Positions 24,130 through 32,819 of a stretch of 64,000 bases of DNA are shown here, in pieces. How positions within the stretch are numbered: the first letter of the stretch is position 1; each line of letters starts with the position of its first letter. The DNA is from Bog-756 sp963710495. GTDB lineage: Bacteria > Actinomycetota > Acidimicrobiia > Acidimicrobiales > RAAP-2. The position numbers were made by a program, and so were the translations under genes. The stretch spans positions 124,001 to 188,000 of the forward strand of contig CAVQAI010000016.1 in assembly GCA_963710495.1 (NCBI GenBank), in the 5' to 3' direction. The notes beneath the pieces were generated by a model, which did not search any database, had not been told where the DNA came from, and saw only the letters and a program-made list of their open reading frames with translations.

Positions 24130-25389
24130 GTGATGGCACCGCCCGAGCCGGGGAACGCCGGAAATCCGTTTCAGTCCCTCCTGGGCGACCTCATGAACAT
24201 GCTGGGGACCAACGCTCCGGACCAGTGGGAGATGACCCGGTCCTTCGGCATCAATGTGGCCACCGGCGGGACACCGGAGCCCAACGTCGAGCCCATCCAA
24301 CGGATCCAGCTCGAGCAGCTGGCCCGCGTCGCCGAGCTCAATGTCACCGAGGCCACCGGCATGCCGGTGTCATCCGACGGGCGCCGGCTGACCTGCGTGC
24401 CGGTGGGCCGGGGCGACTGGACGGCACGGGCGCTCGATTCGTGGCGGCCGATCCTGACGGCCATGGCACCCCCGGCCGGACCGGTCCCCCCGCCTCCCAC
24501 CACCCAGGATGTCGACCCGCTCGACGACGAGGACCCGATGGACGGGCTCGGGGGCCTGCTCGGCCAGTGGGCCGCCGCCATCGGTCCCATGTTCTTCGGC
24601 CTGCAGGTCGGCTCCGTCGTCGGCCACCTGTCCCAACGCGCCTTCGGGCAGTATCCCCTGGCCATCCCCTGGGCACCCTCGGACGAGCTGGTGCTCGTCC
24701 CCGGCAACATCACCGCTTTCGCCAAGGACTGGAGCCTGCCCGAGGAGGAGGGGCTCCTCTGGGTGTGCGCCCGTGAACTGGCCTCCCACTCCGTGCTCGC
24801 CCGGCCGGCCATCCGGGCCCGGATCGAGGAGCTCCTGGCCGACGTGGCGGCCTCCAACGCCGCGGCCCAGCAGGACCTGACCGGGCGTCTCGGCGCCCTC
24901 AGCAACCCCGATGCCATGCCGGGCACGGGCATGGACCTCGAATCGTTGCAGGGCATGCTGGGCGACCCGGAGTCGCTCCTCGGCGAGCTGCTGACGCCCG
25001 AGTCGCGCCGTTCGTCGGAACGCTTGACGGCGGTGGCCATCGTGGTCGACGCCTATGCCGACCACATCGCCGAGCTGGTCGGGCAGAAGCTGGTCGGATC
25101 CCACCGACAGCTGGTCGAAGCCTTCTACCGCCGACGGATCGAGCGGGGCAAGGGCGAGGAGGCGGCCGGCGCCCTGTTCGGGTTGGACCTCGACCAGTCC
25201 GAGGTCGACCGGGGCCGGTCCTTCGTCACCGGGGTGGTCGAGCGAGCCGGCGAGGAGGGCCTGGCCCGGCTGTGGTCGTCGGGCGGCAACCTCCCGACTC
25301 CGGCCGAGGTGGACGCACCCGGCTTGTGGCTCGAGCGCATCAGCTTGCCCGAGCTCGACCAGCCCGAACCGCCGGCCGAACCCGGCTGA
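24130..25389 (+). CDS. DUF2342 (zincin-like) protein lacking the HExxH motif
   Basis: A 419-residue protein resembling the actinobacterial DUF2342 putative hydrolase/metalloprotease family: an NPFQSLLGDLMNMLG start, the LARVAELNVTEATGMPV region, GQWAAAIGPMFFGLQVGSVVG, then LVLVPGNITAFAKDWSLPEE. Normally a HExxHH zinc site follows. Here that position reads VCARELASHSV: the first His is Arg214 and the second is Ser218, leaving Glu215 and a shifted His219. Zinc-dependent proteolysis is therefore unlikely. In mycobacteria the family member neighbours UPF0182 and YlbL-type genes, which are also in this region. Start: GTG 24130 or ATG 24133. It lies 24 bp after the degenerate HtrA gene and is probably co-transcribed with it. 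Confidence 0.82.
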   Translation: MMAPPEPGNAGNPFQSLLGDLMNMLGTNAPDQWEMTRSFGINVATGGTPEPNVEPIQRIQLEQLARVAELNVTEATGMPVSSDGRRLTCVPVGRGDWTARALDSWRPILTAMAPPAGPVPPPPTTQDVDPLDDEDPMDGLGGLLGQWAAAIGPMFFGLQVGSVVGHLSQRAFGQYPLAIPWAPSDELVLVPGNITAFAKDWSLPEEEGLLWVCARELASHSVLARPAIRARIEELLADVAASNAAAQQDLTGRLGALSNPDAMPGTGMDLESLQGMLGDPESLLGELLTPESRRSSERLTAVAIVVDAYADHIAELVGQKLVGSHRQLVEAFYRRRIERGKGEEAAGALFGLDLDQSEVDRGRSFVTGVVERAGEEGLARLWSSGGNLPTPAEVDAPGLWLERISLPELDQPEPPAEPG

Positions 25390-25405
25390 GCGAACCACGG
25401 CTCAG
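25386..25405. terminator. Small inverted repeat shared by two converging stop codons
   Basis: CTGAGC (25386-25391) and GCTCAG (25400-25405) form a 6-bp stem with an 8-base loop. The stop codons of both convergent genes lie inside the arms. There is no T-tract, so intrinsic termination would be weak. Confidence 0.3.
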
Positions 25406-25770
25406 GGTGCCGAGACCGCGCCCTCCTCGGTCCCGCCCGGGCCGGGTGCCGCGGTGGGCGGGGCCGCCACCGACTCCTCCTCGGGCACCCCGAGGTCCCA
25501 TTCCAAGGTGATGCGCTCGCGCTCGGCGTCCCGGATGACGCGCTCCCGATTGCGCCGGTACTGGGGATCGTGCGGAGGCAACAGCACGAGGCGGGCCATG
25601 GTGCGGCGGCGGAACTCATCGATGAGGGCCGGGTCCCCGTAGTCGGACCGGACCTCCCAGTGCGGTGCCACCGGCCCGAGGTAGACGACCCGGGCATGCC
25701 CCAATGGGGGGAGCGGCTCCCCGTCCTCGTCGGTGAAGGTCGGTTCGTCAGGGACTGGGGTCATGGTCAT
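25402..25770 (-). CDS. Hypothetical protein (small, acidic C-terminus)
   Basis: A 122-residue protein that I do not recognise. Residues ~20-95 look folded (GHARVVYLGPVAPHWEVRSD, EFRRRTMARLVLLPPHDPQY, RNRERVIRDAERERITLEW). The last 25 residues are a Gly/Pro/Ala-rich acidic tail. There is no signal peptide or membrane segment. It begins 30 bp downstream of the HtrA stop on the same strand and is probably the second gene of that transcript, which makes a role connected with the protease possible but unproven. Good codon usage and a folded core argue that it is real. Confidence 0.6.
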   Translation of the reverse strand: MTMTPVPDEPTFTDEDGEPLPPLGHARVVYLGPVAPHWEVRSDYGDPALIDEFRRRTMARLVLLPPHDPQYRRNRERVIRDAERERITLEWDLGVPEEESVAAPPTAAPGPGGTEEGAVSAP

Positions 25771-25800
25771 TGGTCCTCTTCGGTTCGTGGCCGGCGAAGC

Positions 25801-27261
<1,461 letters not shown>

Positions 27262-27392
27262 CAATACCGGCTCATTCCGCACCGAGGAACAGTTCCGAAT
27301 GCGAGACTAATAGGGCAACGGCAGGCGGCGGCCATGGGGGTTCTCCACCAAACCCGAAACCCCCCGCAGCCTCGGAGATCGATGGAGGCACG

Positions 27393-27635
27393 ATGGACAC
27401 GGAATGGATGAGCAAGGGGAAATGCAACGACCTTTCCCCCTCGATCTTCTTCCCGAGTGACGGCGTCGGCGTGCAAGCCGCCCAGCGGATCTGTGCCGAG
27501 TGCCCAGTGGCCGACGTTTGCCTGCAGTACGCGCTCGACGAGCGGGTCGACCACGGCGTGTGGGGCGGCAAGTCGGAACGTGAGCGTCGCCGGATCCTGC
27601 GCCGCCGCCGGATCGGTCACGTCGTCAGCGTCTGA
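27393..27635 (+). CDS. WhiB-family iron-sulphur regulator
   Basis: An 80-residue WhiB protein. Four Cys (C11, C34, C37, C43; the ICAECPVADVC block) bind a [4Fe-4S] cluster. The GVWGG turn and a basic C-terminus (SERERRRILRRRRIG) form the DNA- and sigma-factor-contacting part. GGAGG (27384-27388) lies four bases before ATG 27393. WhiB proteins work with the primary sigma factor and often sense NO or redox state. It is divergent from the intact HtrA gene, so it might regulate that gene; this is inference from position. Confidence 0.93.
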   Translation: MDTEWMSKGKCNDLSPSIFFPSDGVGVQAAQRICAECPVADVCLQYALDERVDHGVWGGKSERERRRILRRRRIGHVVSV

Positions 27636-27694
27636 GCGGTGAACCCGGCCGGCCCCGAGGCCTGAGCCTCACTGGCCGTCGGGCGGCGACCGGC

Positions 27695-28576
27695 ATGCTG
27701 GCCGAGTGCGTCGTCAACATCAGTGAAGGGCGGCGGGCCCCGGTCGTCGATGAGGCCGTTGCCGCGGCAGCCGACATCCTGCTCGACCGGCACAGCGACG
27801 TCGTGCACAACCGGAGTGTGCTGACCCTGGGCGGTCCCCTCCCGGATGTCGAAGAGGCGGCCCGGCGCGTGGTCGGCGTGGCCGTGGCGCGCATCGACCT
27901 GGGCCACCATGAGGGTGTCCATCCGAGGTTCGGGGCGGCCGACGTCGTCCCTTTCGTTGACCCGGGCGCCGGCTGGGCCGACCCGCCGGCCGCCGTGGTG
28001 GCGACCCGTGACCGGTTCGCCCACTGGGCCGGAGCCGACCTCGGACTGCCCTGCTTCCTCTACGGGCCGGAGCGCTCCCTCCCCGAGGTGCGCCGGGCGG
28101 CCTTCGCCTCGCTCCGGCCGGACGCCGGCCCGAACCGGCCCCACCCCACCGCCGGTGCCTGTGCCGTGGGTGCCCGGCCGGTGCTCGTGGCCTACAACCT
28201 CTGGCTGACCGACTGTGGGCCACCGGCCGACGACTCGGGGCCCGGGGTGCTGCCCGTGGCCAGGGCCTTGGCCGCCGAGCTGCGGGGCCCGGGGCTGCGC
28301 GCCCTCGGTTTGCCCCTGCCCGGCGGAGCCCAAGTGAGCCTCAACGTCATCGGGCCCGGCGCCCCTTCCCTGGCCGGCCTCCATGACACCGTGGCGGGCC
28401 GGGCCGCGGCGGCCGGCTGCGCCCTGCAGCGGGCCGAGCTGGTGGGGCTGGTGCCCGAGCGCGTCCTCCAGGCTGCCCCCCGACACCGCTGGGCCGAGCT
28501 CGACCTCGGCGAAGACCGCACCATCGAGAGCCGGCTGGCGGCCAAGGGCTACCAGCTCACCGGCGACCGGGGGTAG
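27695..28576 (+). CDS. Glutamate formimidoyltransferase-like protein
   Basis: A 293-residue protein with the formiminotransferase N- and C-subdomain pattern: ECVVNISEGRRAPVVDEAVA, HNRSVLTLGGP, then IDLGHHEGVHPRFGAADVVPF with conserved HEGxHPR, and YGPERSLPEVRR. In histidine degradation this enzyme transfers the formimino group from formiminoglutamate to tetrahydrofolate (EC 2.1.2.5). The fused cyclodeaminase of the animal enzyme is absent, as is usual in bacteria. No other hut gene is nearby, so the pathway role is less certain than the family. It lies 59 bp downstream of whiB. Confidence 0.82.
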   Translation: MLAECVVNISEGRRAPVVDEAVAAAADILLDRHSDVVHNRSVLTLGGPLPDVEEAARRVVGVAVARIDLGHHEGVHPRFGAADVVPFVDPGAGWADPPAAVVATRDRFAHWAGADLGLPCFLYGPERSLPEVRRAAFASLRPDAGPNRPHPTAGACAVGARPVLVAYNLWLTDCGPPADDSGPGVLPVARALAAELRGPGLRALGLPLPGGAQVSLNVIGPGAPSLAGLHDTVAGRAAAAGCALQRAELVGLVPERVLQAAPRHRWAELDLGEDRTIESRLAAKGYQLTGDRG

Positions 28577-28580
28577 CGGA

Positions 28581-28598
28581 CCGCCCCATCTCGGGCGG
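28581..28598. terminator. Hairpin between convergent genes
   Basis: CCGCCC (28581-28586) and GGGCGG (28593-28598) form a 6-bp all-G:C stem with a six-base loop. It lies in the 36-bp gap between the stop of the formiminotransferase gene and the convergent WhiB stop. It lacks a T-tract but is well placed to act in both directions. Confidence 0.4.
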
Positions 28599-28612
28599 CC
28601 GAGAGCAGAGCT

Positions 28613-28894
28613 TCAGGAAGCGCTCATGGCGGCGCGGCGCTGCATGGCCCGCTGGCGGCGGAGGCGGCGGCGCTCGCGCTCGGACAACCCGCCCCAGATG
28701 CCGAACTTCTCGCCGTTGGCCAAGGCGTACTCGAGGCAGTCCTCACGGACCACGCATCCCCGGCACACCTCTTTGGCCTCGCGGGTCGACGCCCCCCGCT
28801 CGGGGAAGAACAGGTCGGGGTCGACGCCCATGCAGTTGGCCCTGGTCTGCCAGCTGCGCTGTTGGGGCTCGTGCATCAATGACACCATGTCCAT
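28613..28894 (-). CDS. WhiB-family iron-sulphur regulator (second copy)
   Basis: A 93-residue WhiB protein with Cys21, Cys44, Cys47 and Cys53 (VCRGCVVREDC), the GIWGG turn and a long basic tail (SERERRRLRRQRAMQRR). ATG 28894 is preferred over ATG 28921 because GGGAGGGAGA lies seven bases upstream of it. The GEKFGIWGGLSERERRR segment differs from the GVWGGKSERERRR segment of the WhiB at 27393, so the two are not a recent duplication. Its upstream region is the 413-bp gap shared with the gene at 29308. Confidence 0.92.
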   Translation of the reverse strand: MDMVSLMHEPQQRSWQTRANCMGVDPDLFFPERGASTREAKEVCRGCVVREDCLEYALANGEKFGIWGGLSERERRRLRRQRAMQRRAAMSAS

Positions 28895-29293
28895 TGACGG
28901 GTCTCCCTCCCACTGGTCCATGCGACCATTCGATCGATTCGCATAGCACGGATGTAACTACAGATATGTCATCTTTCACTATCCGAGGGGGAAACGCAAG
29001 AAGAACCTGCTTGTGAACGTATGCGCAAGATGGTTCGAGCCCAGGTGGTACGAGGGGGAAGGTCATCACCAGGAAGCTGGAGGACCCGGGCCCGGGCGGG
29101 GCCATCGCCCTCCTCGGCCGCCCCGCCGGCCCCGTCCGGGCCCGGCGACCGGCATCCCATGGCGGGTCGAGAGGAACCCCCTGACCAGGCCCGGCGGCCG
29201 GCGGCCCCCGCCGAGACGGCGCCGGAACGACGAGCCCACCTTGACGGCAATCGGCCGGGAGTCCGACGGCTGGTGCGATCGATTCTGAAACCA
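28895..29293. other. Long divergent intergenic region between whiB and the gene at 29308
   Basis: No supported gene in about 400 bp. The part next to whiB (about 28940-28985) is AT-rich and should carry its promoter. Both DNA strands show open frames across 29010-29290, but they lack ribosome binding sites and family resemblance. A TTGACG at 29241-29246 has no correctly spaced partner. Confidence 0.3.
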
Positions 29294-29307
29294 TGTAATG
29301 TTGTAAT
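29294..29307 (+). promoter_or_regulatory. TGTAAT direct repeats at a likely leaderless start
   Basis: TGTAAT occurs at 29294-29299 and again at 29302-29307, immediately before ATG 29308. The first copy is a plausible -10 hexamer with transcription starting at the A of the ATG, and no Shine-Dalgarno is present. The second copy, eight bases on, could be part of a repressor site. The -35 region is not recognisable. Confidence 0.35.
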
Positions 29308-29772
29308 ATGACCCAGGACGAAGTGAGCTCCTTCCTCGGCGCCCGGGTGCCGACCGGATGGTTCGAGGGCCCGTTGAGCGTCGAGATGGACGATGACGAG
29401 ATCCTCTGCGTGGGGGCCCTTCCCCCCGGCACCGGTGTCGAGTCTTTTCGGGATCAGACGAGATCCGAGCGCATGTCCATCGCCGGCGACGCCGAAGCGA
29501 GGTTCCAGCGCAAGGTCTCCTGGGGCGTCGTCCACGACGGCGTCAGGACGGTGTTCACCTCCCAGAGCATCCCGGTGATGACGCGCTTGCGGATCGGCGA
29601 GCGCGCCGTGCTCGACACCCTGATCGACGCCGGCGTGGCGCGCAGTCGCAGTGACGCACTGGCCTGGTGCGTGAAGCTTGTCGGCCGCCACCAGGCCGAT
29701 TGGCTGGCCGAGCTGCGCGAAGCACTCGTCAGCGTCGAGCAGGTCCGGGCGACGGGCCCGACCCTCCTGTGA
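29308..29772 (+). CDS. Hypothetical protein with a helical, RHH-like C-terminal segment
   Basis: A 154-residue protein I do not recognise. Residues 1-95 form an alternating strand pattern (GARVPTGWFEGPLSVEMDDD, KVSWGVVHDGVRTVFTSQSI). The C-terminal part, VLDTLIDAGVARSRSDALAWCV followed by a helix, resembles the helix-turn-helix half of ribbon-helix-helix-like proteins. It could be a DNA-binding regulator; this is a weak inference. Its last codons overlap the GTG start of the HtrA-like gene (GTGA), so the two are translationally coupled. No signal peptide. Confidence 0.6.
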   Translation: MTQDEVSSFLGARVPTGWFEGPLSVEMDDDEILCVGALPPGTGVESFRDQTRSERMSIAGDAEARFQRKVSWGVVHDGVRTVFTSQSIPVMTRLRIGERAVLDTLIDAGVARSRSDALAWCVKLVGRHQADWLAELREALVSVEQVRATGPTLL

Positions 29773-30320
29773 CCAGCGTGCTCGCCGACCTGGATGCCCG
29801 GGAGGAGGAGGCGCTCGACGCCTACTCCGCCGTCGTCACCGCTGTGGCCGACCGCGTCGTCCCCTCGGTGGCGGCACTGCGGGTCGGATCCCGACGCGGT
29901 GGCGAGGGCGCGGGAAGCGGCGTGGTGCTCTCCCCCGACGGATACGTGCTGACCTCCGCTCATGTCGTGGCGGCCTCCGACCGGGGCACGGCGACCCTGC
30001 CTGACGGGCGCGACCTCGGCTTCGAGGTGATCGGCCGGGACCAGCTCTCGGACCTCGCCGTCCTTCGCCTCTCCGGCGCCGACCTGCCCGGGTTGGAGCT
30101 CGGCGACGCCGACCTGCTCCGTGTGGGCCAGCTGGTGGTCGCCGTCGGCAACCCCTTTGGCCTCGCCGGATCGGTCACCGCCGGGGTGGTCAGCGCCCTC
30201 GGGCGGTCCCTCCCGGCCGGGGGTCGGCTCGTCGAGAACGTCATCCAGACCGATGCCACCCTCAATCCCGGCAATTCCGGGGCGCGCTGGTGGACTCCCG
30301 AGGCCGCCTGGTCGGGGTGA
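29769..30320 (+). CDS. HtrA-like serine protease, 5' part (frameshifted at the catalytic Ser)
   Basis: The frame encodes a soluble trypsin-like protease: SGVVLSPDGYVLTSAHVVAA with catalytic His, RDQLSDLAVLRLSGADLPG with catalytic Asp, VGQLVVAVGNPFGLAGSVTA, then NPGNSG. After Ser-Gly the frame runs off into unrelated residues and stops at 30320. The cause is a run of four G (30279-30282) where five would keep NSGGALVD in frame; the rest continues at 30290-30712. It starts with GTG 29769 overlapping the upstream stop. There is no membrane segment. If the missing base is real, the protease is inactive; if it is a sequencing error, the intact product is about 314 residues. Confidence 0.82.
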   Translation: MTSVLADLDAREEEALDAYSAVVTAVADRVVPSVAALRVGSRRGGEGAGSGVVLSPDGYVLTSAHVVAASDRGTATLPDGRDLGFEVIGRDQLSDLAVLRLSGADLPGLELGDADLLRVGQLVVAVGNPFGLAGSVTAGVVSALGRSLPAGGRLVENVIQTDATLNPGNSGARWWTPEAAWSG

Positions 30321-30712
30321 ACACCGCCCTCGCCGGGGTCGGGCTCGGTCTCGCCGTGCCCGTCAACCCGACCACGCTCGACATCGTCGGCACGCTGATC
30401 CGCGAGGGTCGGGTGCGCCGGGCCTACCTGGGCGTGGTCGGGGGTGGCCGGCCCCTCGCCCCGCGACGGGCCGCCGAGGTCGGCCAGGCGCGTGGGGTCG
30501 GGGTGATCGACGTGACCGACGGCAGCCCCGCCGATCGGGCCGGCCTGCGCCCCACCGACACCATCCTGGCGGTGGACGGTTCGCCGGTGGCGGACGCCGG
30601 GGACCTCCAGCGCCTGATGACGGCGGCGGCCATCGGGCACCGCCTGACGCTCCGCGTGCTGCGCGGTGACGCCGTCGTCGAGCACGACGTGACCCCCGTC
30701 GAGCTCAGCTGA
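30290..30712 (+). pseudogene. C-terminal part of the frameshifted HtrA-like protease, with PDZ domain
   Basis: In the alternate frame the sequence continues as ALVDSRGRLVGVNTALAGVG, then GLAVPVNPTTLDIVGTLIRE and a PDZ domain (GSPADRAGLRPTDTILAVDG). This exactly completes the protease begun at 29769. It has no ribosome binding site of its own, so it is not an independent gene. The stop at 30712 is 73 bp before the convergent VWA gene. Confidence 0.82.
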
Positions 30713-30785
30713 GCGGGCGGGCCGCGCCGGCACCGGACGCCGTCAGCCGTCGGCCTCGACGGGCGAACGTGGGCCGGTCGGTCGG

Positions 30786-32819
30786 TCAGCCGGCCCGGCG
30801 GCGACGTGACCGGGTGGCGGTCTTGTGGGCCAGGAAGTCGACCAGCACGTAGTCGCCGAGCTCGTCGGGGGAGGTGGCGAAGGTCCTGCCCCGGTTGATC
30901 CGGGCCAGCTGCTCGACGAAGCCCTGGAGACCGCGATCGGGATCCAGCAGGAAGGTGTTGATGGTGATACCCGCCCGGGTGCAGCGCAGGACCTCGGCCA
31001 GGGTCACCTCGAGCGTTTCGGGTACCGGGGGGTAGTTGAAGTAGACGTCGTAGCCGACACCGTCGGCGTCGGGGATCACGTGGGCCGTCGGCTCGCCGTC
31101 GGTGACCAGGATGATCTGCTTGGTCCCGGGCTGATGGGCGAGCATCTTGCGGGCCAGGATCAGGCCGTGCTGCAAGTTGGTGCCGTAGACGTAGTCCCAG
31201 CTCACCGTGGGCAGGTCTTCGGGCTCGATGACCCTCGCCACCTCCGAGAACCCGACCAGCCCGAGATAGTCGCGGGGGAAGCGCGAGGCGATCAGGGTGT
31301 GCAGGGCGAGCGCCATCTTTTTGGCCGGGACGAAGTTGTCGCGCATCGGCATGGACAGCGAGAGGTCGAGGAGCAGCACGGTGGCCGAACGGGTGAGCGC
31401 CTCGGTCTCGATGACCTCGAAGTCGTTCGGTGACAACCGGACCGGGATCCCGCTGCCGGAGCGCCGCACCGCGTTGTGCACGGTGCGGCCGAGGTCGAGG
31501 TTGAAGGGGTCGCCGAACTCATACGGCTTGGTCGTCTCCTCGCGGTCGTGCCCGGCACCGGACCAGCTGGTCCGGTGGGTGCCGACCCGGTCTTTGTCGA
31601 GCTGGGTGAAGAGATCGGAGAGCGCCTGCTGGCCGATGCGGCGGATCCCCTTCGGCGTGAGCTCGAAGCGTCCCTCGCGCTGGTCGATCAGGCCGGCGTC
31701 GGCCAACTGCTTGGCCAACTTGGACAGCCGGTCCAGCGAGCGGGCGGCGTCGTCACCGAGGTGGCGCCGTACCTTGTCGAGATCCACTTCGGCCAGGGAG
31801 GCCGGCGAGTTGGCCGAGCGCAGGAAGCTCTCCAGCTCGTCGAGGTCGCGCAGGCGGGCGGCGGCGTCGGTCGCCTCTCCCATCCCCATCGGGTCGTCGC
31901 CCCGGAACCGGTATCGCTGCTCCCATCCGGCTTCGGGGAAGGCCCGCTGCAAGTTGGTGGCCAGCCGGTCCACCTGCCAGCGGAGGTCGAGGTCCTCCAG
32001 CAGCGCCTCGGCCAGGCCCTGCAGCTGGGCCCGCTGCTCGGGAGACATCGAGTTCCACATGGCCTGGGCGGCGGCCATCCGGGCCGCCAGCTGCTCCAAC
32101 AGCTCATCGAGGTTGGACGGGTTCCCCGGGAACAGGTCGCCGAACTGCTCCATGAACGACTCGAAGGTCGGATCCAGCGGCTCCCCGGCCTCGCGTTGCT
32201 CGATCATCCGGTTCAGCGCGTCGAAGGCCTCGCGCATGTGATTCAGCTGCTCGGGATCGGGATTGGACAGCGCTTCCGACATCTGCTCGAAGTAGGTCTT
32301 CGCCACCTCCTCGCGCAACCGCTCCATCAGCTCCTCGAAATGCTGGCGGGCCTCGGAGGAGACGAACTCGTAGTTCTGGAGGCCGCGCACCGCACCGGCC
32401 AAGTCGCCCGGCAACAGGTCCAGCTCCATCCGACGCTCGGTGGCCACCTCGCCGGTCACCTCCTGGCGGCGCTGGTCCCCCGAAGTGCGGGCGTCCTCCT
32501 CGAGGCGCTCGATGCCGAGCCGCTCCTCGGCCAACACCTCCTGCAGCTCCTCGGCGATCTCGTGGTAGGCACCCCCGAGGTCACCCCGCTCGAGCTGCTC
32601 CTCCCGCTCGAGGCGCAGCTGGTCGAGCAGATCGCGCAGGCCCTGGACCTGGCGCCCATCGGGTGTTCGCCAGCCGCGATTCAACATCCGCTGCAGCGCT
32701 TCGTGCATGTCGCCGTTGGCCAGCAGGTCGTCGGTCAGCTGCGAGAGCACCCCGTCGGCGTCGTCGACCTCCGAGTCCTGGGTCCCGTCCCAGCGCCGGT
32801 AGTCGAACCGCCAGGTCAT
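30786..32819 (-). CDS. VWA-domain protein, partner of a MoxR-type AAA ATPase
   Basis: A 677-residue protein. The N-terminal 400 residues are highly charged and helical, with coiled-coil character (LDQLRLEREEQLERGDL, EELMERLREEVAKTYFEQ). The C-terminal 220 residues form a von Willebrand factor A domain with a MIDAS metal site: DLSLSM (D-x-S-x-S) and later TDGEPTAH. The long helical part plus VWA resembles CoxE/YehP-type partners of MoxR ATPases, which remodel or insert cofactors into target complexes. Its start overlaps the stop of the ATPase gene by four bases (ATGA), so both proteins are made together. The client is not identifiable here. Confidence 0.86.
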   Translation of the reverse strand: MTWRFDYRRWDGTQDSEVDDADGVLSQLTDDLLANGDMHEALQRMLNRGWRTPDGRQVQGLRDLLDQLRLEREEQLERGDLGGAYHEIAEELQEVLAEERLGIERLEEDARTSGDQRRQEVTGEVATERRMELDLLPGDLAGAVRGLQNYEFVSSEARQHFEELMERLREEVAKTYFEQMSEALSNPDPEQLNHMREAFDALNRMIEQREAGEPLDPTFESFMEQFGDLFPGNPSNLDELLEQLAARMAAAQAMWNSMSPEQRAQLQGLAEALLEDLDLRWQVDRLATNLQRAFPEAGWEQRYRFRGDDPMGMGEATDAAARLRDLDELESFLRSANSPASLAEVDLDKVRRHLGDDAARSLDRLSKLAKQLADAGLIDQREGRFELTPKGIRRIGQQALSDLFTQLDKDRVGTHRTSWSGAGHDREETTKPYEFGDPFNLDLGRTVHNAVRRSGSGIPVRLSPNDFEVIETEALTRSATVLLLDLSLSMPMRDNFVPAKKMALALHTLIASRFPRDYLGLVGFSEVARVIEPEDLPTVSWDYVYGTNLQHGLILARKMLAHQPGTKQIILVTDGEPTAHVIPDADGVGYDVYFNYPPVPETLEVTLAEVLRCTRAGITINTFLLDPDRGLQGFVEQLARINRGRTFATSPDELGDYVLVDFLAHKTATRSRRRRAG

